Below are positions 45,679 to 56,090 of a stretch of 64,000 nucleotides of DNA, in pieces (the stretch's first letter is position 1; each line of letters starts with the position of its first letter). The stretch is from NCBI GenBank assembly GCA_002900995.3, contig CM035305.1, forward strand, positions 3,394,467-3,458,466, read 5' to 3'. The stretch is from Ganoderma boninense (lineage: Eukaryota; Basidiomycota; Agaricomycetes; Polyporales; Polyporaceae). The notes under the pieces are model-generated. The model was given only the letters and a program-made list of their open reading frames with translations. It did not search any database and had not been told where the DNA came from. A program made the translations under genes and the position numbers.

Positions 45679-47549
45679 ATGTCCTACTCTCAGCTTCCGG
45701 TTGACGTCATCCACGAAATATTGGAAGACGCGCCCGACTTCGCCACACTGTCTGCAGCAACCCGCATCTCCAAGACCCACCACGAAGTCTTCAAAGCCCA
45801 CCCCAAGTCCATCGTCCGTGCAGTCGCAGAGAACGTCGTAGGATACGCTCTGCACTCGGCTGCGCGGCTGGCAGACTATCACCGTCGGCCTTCGCAATGG
45901 GGCCCACCCGTCGCAACGCAAGCGGATCCCTCTGGCCTTCCGGATGGTGACAACTCTGCCACCTCGAACCCACTCACGCGGGAGGACATATCTGGCCTTC
46001 CCGACGAAGACCACTTTACCACCTTCGACTTCACGAAATCTCCGATGCTGATACGAACCATTGAACGGGACGCTAGCGCTGTTCGAACTTTGCGAGATTT
46101 CTACAGCCAGAGGTATTTTGTCGCATTCCCTCTTCGCGGTAGCGCCGCAAACTTATTGGTTATGACGCGGTTTTAGGAGGAAAGATCGCACATCTTTGAA
46201 GAGCATGTTGGAGCCCCAGGAGGCTCTGCGCTTTGACAGGGCGATGTATCGCTTCTGGCTTTGGCTCGAAATGGTACAGGAGAATGCTGTCTGGAAAGAA
46301 GAAGACCCCAGCGACAATGGCGAGGACATTGATCAAGAGCCCGAGATGCGCGATGAGTTTGTTGCGATCGTCAAGTCTCTCTCCTCAGAAGAGCTACTAG
46401 ATATACTCCATATTTTCGTTTTCGCCACGGAGACACGAGTATGGAGAACCTCATGGAGTAAGTGCATCTTTTCTGTCCTCATCGAACTACGTTTCGAATC
46501 ACATCCTATTTTCAGCAACTGGGATGTCCACTTTTTATGCTTCAAGTGTGGATCCGGCTTCTCTGGCTCGCAGCCTCACCGACGTTGCCTATAGCGGTGC
46601 ATTTGCTCACACGACTTGGGATCCAATCCACATGTTCATCAAGGACGTGTTGCTATCGCGCAACTTGAAGCCGGAGCAGGTCGAGAGCAAGATTTCGAGC
46701 GCCATCGTGACGACGGTCGTCGGCGCGGGAGACAAATGTACGCCGTTCCTGGATACGACACATGCCCAGAGCTCACCGACCTCATCTGCCCAGGCTCCCA
46801 CTGCCAGGCAGTTCGCGGCCGTGATCTCTTGGGAACACAAAGTAAATTGTCTTGTTGGTGCAGAATTTGAGGTTCAATCTGACCATCTATCGATCAGACA
46901 TGTTCCTTCTCACCGGATTATTCCCGATTAGAGAGAGGATATCCCTGTTGCCTGGCCTCCTTCCTCGAAATGGGGAGGAGTGCAAACTTATTGAGGAGAA
47001 CATCTTGAGACCTCGGGCATCCGATCGGGAGAAGACTGTCTTCCATGAGATGGTCGACCTGGAAGTGGACGATGATGCGCCTGCAGAAGAACAATGGTCA
47101 AAAGACGAATGGTACTGCCTCGATTGCATCAAGGAGCTGTATCGGCAGCGTTTCCTACCATGGTGGAAGAAGACAAGGCAAGGCGGTGAGCGACTTGCTT
47201 GTTCGCCACGTAATCCGTGTTGTTGATAGTGCGATTCTTGTTGCAGATGGGTCGACTGCCCGAGAGGACTGCTGGTAAGTCAATCGCACTTCCACAGCTT
47301 CTATGGCGCTGACAACGGCCGCAGGTACGGGTACAACTGTCGAACGATGACCCACAAGCCTGCCCACGCCTCGAAGCTCGGTGTACGTGGCGGCGTGGTT
47401 CCATTCATGTTGTGAACTATTCTCGTCCGCTCTCTGCTGATTCGTCCTGTTGTGTTTAGCACCTCTGCGAACCAACTCGAGGAGTCGCTCCAAATCCGCC
47501 AGCTGCACCCCCAACGATCATCAACCCTACACCCGTTCCATTGCCCTGA
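45679..47549 (+). CDS. F-box-like protein with C-terminal Cys/His (PBZ-like) zinc-finger region
   Basis: Multi-exon gene of roughly 475 codons belonging to the expanded F-box-like proteins of mushrooms. The N-terminus LPVDVIHEILEDAPDFATLS then AATRISKTHHEVFKAHPKSI is an F-box-type motif that would bind Skp1 in an SCF ubiquitin ligase. A helical middle follows (LSSEELLDILHIFVFA; WDPIHMFIKDVLLSRNLKPE). The C-terminal part holds paired cysteines: DKCSHCQAV, then EWYCLDCIKELYRQRF, and finally EDCWYGYNCRTMTHKPAHAS with KLGHLC. The CxYGxxC plus downstream His-x5-His resembles the PBZ poly(ADP-ribose)-binding finger, with two extra residues before the first His. The last intron is set so that LG joins HLCEPTRGV, ending at TGA 47547-47549. 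A near-repeat SGLPDGDNSATSN / SGLPDEDHFTTFD lies near residues 78-116. Substrate unknown. Confidence 0.8.
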
Positions 47550-48158
47550 AGGAACTGAGTGTTTGTGCCTGAAGCCTGCTCGTGCTGAGGACCCAGAAGC
47601 TGAGCGCAGCGTTGTGCCAGGGCAGAAGCCTGTATAGTATTATTAATTTGCCGAGGTACTTGTCCATCTTTCTATTGGTCTTCAGTGATATGTTTGGGGT
47701 GCGCCTGACGAGTTGTGGCGTTGTATGATCCTACTGAACGGACTCTGCGCAATTTTGCTACTGTGTTCACGATAATACAACCCCTTGGGTCGTCAATCTG
47801 TCGACATTGTGTCGGATACCGTCACGCCACCGCATCCCGGTGCAACTGTGGCTTTTGTTGGACTCGGCAAGTGGCTACTGAGTGTAAGATATGAGGGTGC
47901 TGTTTCCTTGCGCCCAACGTCGGGTTTGACAACTTGAAGGGGTGCTGCGCCACAGACATTTGGGCGGCCCGGTCACCCGGAAGCCCGTTCATCCAAGCCT
48001 CGGATGACTGAGCGCGTCGACCTCCTCTTCCCAATCCACCGTCCTCAACGGGACTTTCACTCCGACCGTATGCGCATCAACAACTACCTGACGTGACTTC
48101 ATCCTACTCGCCTTGATACCAACACGGACAGCTTCGACAACAAGGACAACAACACGAT
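47550..48158. other. Gap upstream of AP-3 sigma
   Basis: About 610 bases between two plus-strand genes, holding a 3' end and a promoter. Nothing else was recognised. Confidence 0.4.
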
Positions 48159-49096
48159 ATGATCCACGCGGTGCTCGTCTGTCCGACCATCCTCCTCGTC
48201 CCATCCGCGCGCGCTGACATCCCATCCTGGAACCTTCTCCGCCGGCTCGCCCCCACGCATCTGCAGTCAACACGTCTGGGGTGCCGCGTCTGACGAAGTT
48301 CTACTCTCCGATCTACCAGTCGCAGCAGACCCTCGTCGAGAAGATCTACGCGCTTGTGTCCGCGCGCCCCGCGAGCCTGTGCAACTTCCTCGATGCCCCC
48401 GAGCTCGAGGCGTTCCTCAAGCCGCCAAAAGGCGGTGACGGCGAGAAGCTGCGTGTCGTGTACCGGAGCTACGCGACGCTCTACTTTGTGTTCGTCGTCG
48501 ATAGCGCGGAGAGCGAGCTCGGGATATTGGACCTGATCCAGGTGAGCGGACATCACAAAATTCACTCCTCGTGCATGCACGCGCTAGCTTCCGCGCTACC
48601 CGGGAACAAGAGCGATGTGCAGGAAGAACAAGACGATCTTACCCGGCCGTGCATTGCGCCGACAGGTTTTCGTGGAGTCACTCGATAGCGCGTTCGAGAA
48701 CGTATGCGAGCTCGACCTCGTGTTCCACTTCGACGAGGTGAGCTGCGTTCGATTGAACCCGAGCACTGGCACTGCACGGCTCACACCGGCTTCCTATTGC
48801 GAAGGCACACCACATCCTCGCCGAGATCATCCAAGGCGGTCTCGTCCTCGAGACGAACGTGAACGAGATCGATCGTGCTGGTGAGTCTTCTGCCCCGAGA
48901 TTGCGCCGCGCAGAACATGAAGCTCAACGTTCCTCCGCATGCAGTGCAAGACGCCGCCAAAGCACGGAAAGAATCATTCGCATCCGCCAATCCTCTTTCT
49001 CTGACCGGCGGCGGGGCAGTCGGCTCCCGGGGTGCCGGGTTGCAGACCCCGCTGGGATGGTTGGCCGGCAGGCTCACGGGGGTTGGAGGGAGGTAG
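48159..49096 (+). CDS. aps3: AP-3 adaptor complex sigma subunit
   Basis: Small subunit of the AP-3 coat, which sorts cargo from the Golgi or endosome to the vacuole. The first exon is only 22 nt (48159-48180, MIHAVLV plus one base) and joins after an 85-nt intron to FNTSGVPRLTKFYSP, reproducing the family start. Further blocks are NFLDAPELEAFLKPP, VYRSYATLYFVFVVDSAESE with LGILDLIQ, VFVESLDSAFENVCELDLVF, and AHHILAEIIQGGLVLETNV, NEIDRAVQDA, the canonical sigma-adaptin ending. A tail of about 45 residues rich in Gly/Ala/Ser follows (SLTGGGAVGSRG), an extension seen in fungal AP-3 sigma proteins. The 22-nt first exon explains why the longest unspliced frame appears to begin at 48281. Confidence 0.95.
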
Positions 49097-49538
49097 CCGA
49101 CACTGCCGGAACGCGAGAGCGAGTTGCGCGCAGCCTGTCCTTGGGCCTCGCTATGTCATCTTTCTAGGGCATAGTTCCGAGCCCGAGGAACTGTTCACAC
49201 ACTGTATATGGATAGTAAGTCACCCACCCGAGGGCTCGGAGGAATTTGGCGGACTGCACGATTCCCGAAGCTGTTGCTGGGCGGCCGGGTCGTGTACTCT
49301 AGAATAATAATGGCGCACTCAAATTGCCTATGTCCATGTGAAGGTGTCATTACAAGGGAATACAGCTTTGTGGCACACTACCAAAAAGCGTATCGCGAGC
49401 TACAGCCGTGCGACGACCTGGGTTCATACCTTTCGATGGTGAGACGAGTAAATCTCCAGGTGAGGCCGAAATGGGCAACGTGTATGCAGACGTTCTCCGA
49501 CAGAGGTTGCGGCAACGAGCGAAGAACATGCTGCACAG
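49097..49538. other. Gap between convergent aps3 and med6
   Basis: About 440 bases between two converging stop codons, probably 3' untranslated sequence from both genes. No further feature seen. Confidence 0.4.
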
Positions 49539-50718
49539 TTACGGTGCCGGTGGAGGAAGCGTGGCGGTCCCTGTACCACAACAGCAAGTCAGTTTCCACT
49601 CTGGTAGCGGACATTTCGAGGCTCACTCTTCTTTTTCTTCTTGCCGCCACCGGGCGGACCTTTGGCAGGCTCTTGGGGTACAGGAGCTATGGACGGTGCC
49701 CTCGTCACAATGCCCCCGCCGGGCCCAGGAGCCGGTGTTACAGACGATCGGCCTGCGGTTGCGGTAGCAGGTGTTTCCGGGACGCTCTCCTCGGAAGGGG
49801 CTGCCGGTAATTGAAACGATTCATGGGCGTGGACGGCTGTTGTCCGCATGGCGTTGAAAAGCAACATGTTGTTCTGTCGTCGCTTCGCGTCGGTAGAAGC
49901 AGTGGGGATACCGCGGACATCCGGCAGTGTTTCGGCCTCTTGTGTGCCAGGCTCGGTTGAAGCCTCAACGTCGTGACTGCGCTTCTTTGCTGCAGTGTCA
50001 CCGGAGGACGGTTCTACGATAGGCCAGACGAAGCCTGTGCGAGGCGTGTATGCGGGTCGATGCGTGCGGAGGATATCCAAAGACTTTTGTAGCGAATGAA
50101 GGGATGCAAGCTAATTCATTACAGGAGATAAGTCTGCGTGTTCGAGACAACTCAAATGCCACTTACTAGCCTATTCGATGTAAGACTGTACACGTCTGGT
50201 GACTGGTATATACGATTGTTCAAAATGAAGTAGACGGCCAAAGGCCGGACTGCGCATTGGATGCCTCAGGATTGGTGAGAGAGTAAGACTCACCTCGGAC
50301 ACTCACCTTCGTCTGGTGAGAGTCGTTCGCGTTTGTGGATGATGAAGAGAGACGGGGCCTCAGAATGCACAAGTGCAAACTCAATACCGGTGAATCGTCT
50401 AAAGATACGTCCAATTAGGGAGTCCACCCGACGAGCGGGCTGCGACCTACTTGAGCTCCTCGGCCTCATTCACCAGCGGCGCCCCAGTGTGCATCGTCTG
50501 CATCCGCAGGACCTGGTTGTTGCTCTGCTTGTCATAGAACATCGAGATCGTGAAATATTCGAACGCGTTTTCCGCTGTGAGAGGACCGTGTGCCTAGGAT
50601 AGATGATGTGAACACAAGCACGCCGCGCGCGTTATGGGATCTCTGAGACCTGAATCCATTCGTGCCAGATAAAGAAGCGATGGCTGTAGTCATCTGGAGG
50701 GTGCAAGTTCACGTCCAT
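49539..50718 (-). CDS. med6: Mediator complex subunit 6
   Basis: Head-module subunit of Mediator, the nuclear coactivator that links activators to RNA polymerase II. The start exon is 50650-50718 (MDVNLHPPDDYSHRFFIWHE, then WIQ), followed after an intron at 50593 by TAENAFEYFTISMFYDKQSN and QVLRMQTMHTGAPLVNEAEE, the diagnostic MED6 core. Next exons give RFTGIEFALVHSEAPSLFII, HKRERLSPDE, then VRPLAVYFILNNRIYQSPDV. The last exon continues DILRTHRPAYTPRTGFVWPI and a long Pro/Ala/Ser-rich fungal extension ending in a Lys cluster. The stop at 49589 lies in what looks like a final intron (GTGAGC...TACAG). Splicing gives KKKKKRTATLPPPAP and a stop at 49539; the unspliced ending is the alternative. 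It diverges from the NRAMP gene across 292 bp. Confidence 0.93.
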
Positions 50719-51010
50719 AGTTCGTGCAAAACGCCAGAGGAGCAGGCAGTGGTGGCTGGAGAGGAAGCAAAGGCAGGGGTGGCTGGGCCTCGGATGCGAG
50801 AGCGCGCCGCACGAACGGGGCGACGTCGGCGCTTCTCACAGGGCAGGGCGACGTTCCCATTGACCACCACCGGCTCGCTCCAGTGAGAATGCCAGACCGT
50901 AATGCGCCCGCTACCGCTCTGCTGTTTCTGCCCACTGTCTTGGTCCCTCTGACAAGTACTCGTCGTCGCCATGTTCGCGCGGGAACCCCCTCTTCTTCCC
51001 CCTCCTCACA
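50719..51010. promoter_or_regulatory. Divergent promoter region between med6 and the NRAMP gene
   Basis: The 292 bp between opposed start codons must include both promoters. No specific site was identified. Confidence 0.4.
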
Positions 51011-53306
51011 ATGTCCCTCCTGGAACACCCTGAGCGCGCCGCGGTTTACCGCACTCCCTCCTTGAGCGACGCGCCGAGCTGGCGTGCTCGCGTCGCGCTG
51101 GGCTTCCGAACCGTTACCCATCATGTTAGCAAACATGTAGGGGTAGGCATAATCTGCGCCGTGGCCTATTTCGACCCGTGAGCAATGCACTTTCATCCGC
51201 CGATTTGCTCCCTCGCTGGAACGCTCTATAGGGGAAATTGGAGTGTTGATCTCCAGGCCGGATCCCTCTTTGGATACCGGCCGATGCTGTTTGTCATCCT
51301 CATGGCCGGTCTTGGAGCGATGGTGTTGCAGGTACGCGCTGCCGCATGAGAACCCGTTCATTGCCTCTTGTTAACTGCCAGGAATCTCGCCCAGTCTCTC
51401 GCATTTAGACTGGGCTGTGTCACTGGCTTAGGTGCGCGCCCCTCTGTTGGCCTGTGTCAGTGATTGAGAAGCTGATGCGCTCCAAACAGACCTTGCTTCC
51501 CATTGTAGAGTGCTCCTCCATGACCGCCCGAGACACAGACGCCTCATTCGATTCGGAGTTCTCTATCCGCTCTACGCACTCTCCGAAATCGCCATTGTAT
51601 CCACCGATCTTGCAGAACTCCTTGGCTCGGCGATAGGCCTGTGTCTATTGTTTCCAGCTCTCCCCCTTTGGGTCGCTGTCTTGATAACTGCTTCCGACGT
51701 TTTGATATTTTTGATACTGGGGGATCCTTCCCGTGGCCATGGACGACCAGTTAAAGTATTCGAATATACGGTCATGGCGCTCGTATGTCCAAGTTACTCT
51801 TGCCTCGCAACTACATTGTTGAATAATCTGTAGGTGGCAGTTGTGTTTGTATGCTTCATTGTGCTATTGGTCCGGGTCAGACCCGATTGGCCCCAGACCT
51901 TCCTGGGCTATGTCCCATCGAAAGCACTGTTTCAAAGGAAGCCTGATGCACTGTATACTGGTACGTCGCCATTCGTAATCCTCCGATGATCGCAAATTTT
52001 CAACGTTCATGCCCAGCTGTGGGGATCCTTGGTGCCACCGTTATGCCGCACGCTCTCTTCTTAGGGTCGTACCTCGCAACGCAAGATAGGATTGGGGCTG
52101 CGCCGACGCTTCCGGACCCCGCATTGACGACGGCGTCAGGACCCTCTAATCTTCGAGCCAAGCTAAGCGCGTGGCTCCAATCTCTTTTTACGGTTTCTCG
52201 TGCCGAACGCATAGCCGCCTCGAGGAATTACCGGGACAAGTACGGACACGAGAATAACGAGCTGGACTTCATCCGGGCCCACCTTTCTCATGGGCTTGTG
52301 GATGTCATCGCGAGTCTGTTGGCCATTGCGGTGCCAATCAATTCTGCGTGAGTGCCCACCGATACGCCGTGTTGCGTCAAGTCCCTCACCTGCGCGTTCT
52401 ATCCAGGATCCTCGTGATTGCGGCCGCTGTCTTCTTTAGAGACGATCCAAATTCGCCATCGAAAGACATACCAGCAGGGCTGTTCGACGCACATGACTTG
52501 ATAAAGGAGCACATAGGAAAAGGTACGGCAGTGGAGTATTCACGTAAAGCGGAATCGGACTTGGGGCTGATCCCATCATGGCTCTCCAGTGGCTGCATTC
52601 ATATTCGCACTCGCACTGCTTTGTGCCGGGCAAACCGCGAGTATCACGGCGACGCTGGCGGGCCAGATTGTCTCCGAAGGCTTCATCGAATGGCGGGTGT
52701 CGGTGCGTGCGCATTTTCACGGCAGCAATGGCTCCGGTAACTAACCGAATGGGACCGCTCTGACAGCCATTCCTCCGACGGATAATCACCAGACTCATCG
52801 GCCTGATACCGTCCGTCGTGGTCGCCATAGCCGTGGGACGACCAGGCATCGACACCCTCCTCGTCGCGTCCCAGGTGGCATTGGCCATCGTGCTTCCTTT
52901 CGTCGCGGCACCACTCATCTGGCTGTCGTCCTCCAAGTCCGTGATGTCCGTAAGGAAGCCTGCTGGGGACACAGAAGTGCCCAGTTTACCCACCGCAAAA
53001 GGCCCTCCGACAGCACCGACGTCAGGCCCCTCGCCATCACGCCCCGATGTCAATGTCATCGAAGAAGTTGACCTGTCTACGGGGCGCAGTCTGGGTTCGT
53101 TGAATGAGAAGCAGGTCGGAGCGCTTGTCGAAAAGCACGAGCACAGGTTGGATGATGTTGGAGAAGAAGCCTCGCTCGACGAGGATGCCTATGTCTCATT
53201 TGCGTCTGGTTGGGTAGTAACGGGACTTGCGTATCTCATCTTCTTCATCATCCTAGCTGCTAACATATACGCAATCGTGATGCTCGCTTTGGGTAGGACT
53301 GGTTGA
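51011..53306 (+). CDS. NRAMP-family divalent metal (Mn/Fe) transporter
   Basis: Proton-coupled importer of manganese, iron or related metals (yeast Smf1/2/3 family), in plasma, endosomal or vacuolar membrane. TM1 carries the metal-binding DPGN motif in [20 protein letters not shown]; an intron splits the Pro codon of DPGN. Other segments are [40 protein letters not shown], and [22 protein letters not shown]6 has the second metal motif MPH in [16 protein letters not shown]. Later segments are [40 protein letters not shown] and a final [21 protein letters not shown] hydrophilic loop of about 100 residues ([20 protein letters not shown] onward) separates the last two helices. Both DPGN and MPH are intact, so the transporter should be functional. 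ATG 51011 ([17 protein letters not shown]) starts the only in-frame exon. Confidence 0.94.
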
Positions 53307-53467
53307 CCAGAAGCACCCGAATGTATCGTACCTGTACTTCTAGTGGCAACGATGTCTTGTTTGATGCCGGATGCTGATGCGCCAATGCCTCGATGTTTTG
53401 GAATCTCTTCGACTGCGCTGTAAACTCAGCGAGTTGGAATCCCGAAAAAAACCTCCAAAAGAAACTA
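53307..53467. other. 3' flank of the NRAMP gene and tRNA termination region
   Basis: Short non-coding stretch. Around 53,444-53,462 the plus strand carries A-runs, which on the minus strand are T-runs directly after the tRNA gene and fit an RNA polymerase III terminator. Confidence 0.5.
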
Positions 53468-53550
53468 GCCCACCGCGAGGGTCGAACTCGCAGCCTTCAG
53501 ATCACCCGCTAGTAAGAGTCTGACGCTCTATCCGATTGAGCTAGGCGGGC
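53468..53550 (-). tRNA. trnK-CUU: tRNA-Lys (CTT) with a short intron
   Basis: The minus strand folds as a complete tRNA. The acceptor stem GCCCGCC pairs with GGTGGGC (one G-T wobble), the D arm is GCTC...GAGC, the anticodon stem TCAGA pairs with TCTGA, and the T arm is GCGAG TTCGAAC CTCGC. The anticodon loop is CT-CTT-A followed by a 10-nt insert CTAGCGGGTG and then A, so the anticodon is CTT (Lys). The insert lies one base 3' of the anticodon, the canonical position of eukaryotic nuclear tRNA introns. The T-rich sequence just downstream (TTTCTTTT) fits a Pol III terminator. The discriminator base would be T, which is unusual for Lys. Confidence 0.93.
53493..53517 (-). other. Anticodon loop region with 10-nt tRNA intron
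   Basis: On the minus strand the stretch reads anticodon loop, intron CTAGCGGGTG, and the start of the 3' anticodon stem. Removing the insert restores a 7-nt loop. Confidence 0.75.
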
Positions 53551-53711
53551 GATATCATTCCAGGAATTTAGTACTATCTATCGCGAAATCCCATAGCTCA
53601 TGCTATGACAACCAAGAAGACAATAGCAATACAAGCTACACACATATAGTAATCCCAAAGCAGTCCGATGAGGAGAACAACAACATCAACGACTACAACA
53701 AACTGACACGG

Positions 53712-56090
53712 TCAAAGGTCGATAAGCATGATTCCGCCAAAAAAGGCGGCCAGCAACATCCAAAGAGAAGATTGAGGCGTAGATGAAGAGTTGGGCCGGG
53801 AAGAAGGAGTAGAGGTGCTAGTGGCGGTACCGTTAGCGGTCAGTTCGGTCGGCGAAAGCGAGTTGTTGCTCATGATCTGGGAAAACATCTGGAAAGCAGC
53901 TTGACCGACGCCAAGGGTGCCGTGGGTATATGCAGGGACTTCGTGACCGCTGCAGCGGAATGGCGTCAATAACCTGCCGTGTCCGAACTCAACCGGATCA
54001 CTTACGCGCCGTAGATACGGACGTACGAGAACGTGCCCGCGTTCTTGTAGATACCGGTGACCTGACCAGCGACGGTATAGTTGGCAAACTGTTGCTTGGC
54101 ATACTCTGTCGCGAACTTGGTTTGGAGCGCGTTGACCTGCGTCAAATAGGATGTCAGGCCAGAAAAAAATAAAACGACAGCGGCGATCAGCATACCATGG
54201 CCTCGACGCCGAAGTAATTCAGAATGTAGTCCTGTGGGACAGTTCAGCACGGACGAGGTCCATGTAAATCTGCATACATACCACATCGCCATCATAAATA
54301 ACTGTCCTCACGCCGGCGTTGATCACCGACTCCAGCAACGGTCGCGAGTTTCTCATCCAGTCGCCCGAGTCGGCAAAGTTGAAGTAGACAGCGTCACTGC
54401 TCATGACCCACTGCGACTCTGCACCGATCTTCGACATCAGCGATGTGCTCGCCAGGTACGGAGCGAGGTCTGGCGGATAAGCATCTGGGATTGTGCTCAG
54501 AACATAGTACGGATCATAAGGCCCCAGTGCACTGGTCAAGATCCCATAATTGCAGATGCTTTGCGCTTTTGAGCAGACCTGGTTATCGTTTTGGCTGTAG
54601 CAGCTTTGGATCTAAGCATCAATAAGAATCCGTCAGCGTTTGCGAACCGCGGTCTTCATTCCACTGACCTGGTCCCGACAGCCTCCGGTGCTGTTCCACA
54701 CATTGATAGCCTCTTGGAGCGTATCGTTGGAGACCAACGGATGGTACCTGCCAGACCATGAAGGCACAATGAGACATGGATGCCAACGGGGTGAATTTGC
54801 AGGCGTACGGATTCGACGCCGAGTACGTGAGATACCCGGGGTACTGGACGAGGGGATCCTACCGTTCAGTTTGACAATTTCAGTATGCTTACAGATCCCG
54901 CGATAGAATGAGGACAAAACACCGACCGTCAGCCCATCTCCAATACCCAAAAACTTGAGATTGATGGTGGTGCCGTTCACGGTCTTGTTCGCGATCCCAG
55001 CGTTCTGATCCAGGATATAGCTAGAGAGAAAAGGGCGGTTAACACCTTGTCTTTCGGTGGACCAAGGCATTGCTCCACTGACGCTGCGAACGTAGGCCCG
55101 TAGTGCCCTCCATACCTCCATCAGCCAATGTCAGTGATTGAAGATAATCATCCACAGGATGAACAGATCTCACGATTCAGTCCAGAGGGCAAAGTCGTTC
55201 TTTTGGTATTTGGAGTACCGAGAGTCGGCAAAGAACATCTGCAGGAACTATGCCCAATAAATGTCAATCATCGTTGTCTCGAGCCTGTCACAAGAAGACG
55301 TCGTTAACACGCACTTTCCACACGTCTGCTGCAGCCTCGGATGACGTCGAGACGGAAGTATTGCCATAAGAAAAACCGGCGCCGACAGGCTGGTCAAGGT
55401 ACAGCCTGGAGGGAGGAGTGAGGTGAGCCAAGAATTGGAGAACGCGGCGGGATGCCGACCCGGCGTGGGGTGACGTTTACATATTTGACACGTTGTTCCA
55501 TGAGAAGGGGTTGAGCGTAACACCCGTGCTATCGTTTGTGATCCTGCATGGGCCATTCTCCTGGAAGAGGCCGATCATAGAGGAACTTCCGGGCTGCCAA
55601 GCAACGAAGCATGAGCGAGCGTTCCTTGCACCATACCATAAGGGACCGAGGTACGTACTCCCCCGTTGAGCCATATTGTTAAAGGAGCGGTATCGGGATT
55701 TTCCCGTGCGGCGAAAAACCAAAACCTAGCAGCGGGAAAAATAAATCGCTGTCAAATAAAAGCTCAAAGGATCAATGCATCGGGAAACAAAGTCGCTTAC
55801 CACAAGCTCTGGTTAGCGGTCAGGTCGCCGTACCCTGAGGCCTGGTAGACACCGGGGGTTGTCTCGCATACGCCGCTATTCTCGACGACGCGCAGTTTGC
55901 CCGGTGTGGTCTGCACGGCGGTTCCATCTCCAGTAGTGGCCAAGATGCCGGGAGTGGAGAGGACACGAGTTGAGGCTTCTGGAACTCCGCCAATCACGCC
56001 GTTGTGGACAGGGACTTGACCGGCAAGAACCTGGGATAGAGCGGGGAGGAGCCCCACAAGGAGAGCCCGAATAGACGGGAGGAGAGGCAT
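53712..56090 (-). CDS. Secreted serine carboxypeptidase (peptidase S10), likely GPI-anchored
   Basis: Acid-active serine carboxypeptidase removing C-terminal residues, predicted cell surface or secreted. About ten exons. It starts at 56090 with a signal peptide ([20 protein letters not shown] then VLAG). S10 blocks in order: [20 protein letters not shown], the oxyanion-hole [35 protein letters not shown], the nucleophile segment [29 protein letters not shown] (catalytic Asp) and [12 protein letters not shown] (catalytic His). Ser, Asp and His are all present. The nucleophile serine codon is split by an intron (GAA-TC / G-TAT). After the catalytic domain comes a Ser/Thr-rich run ([19 protein letters not shown]) and a final hydrophobic [18 protein letters not shown] with no charged tail, the pattern of a GPI-anchor signal. 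It converges with the tRNA/NRAMP side. Confidence 0.93.

Noticed and set aside
49589..49650. MED6 ending at 49589 by reading through
   Set aside because: A GTGAGC...TACAG intron gives an equally good but more family-like basic end; kept only as an alternative.
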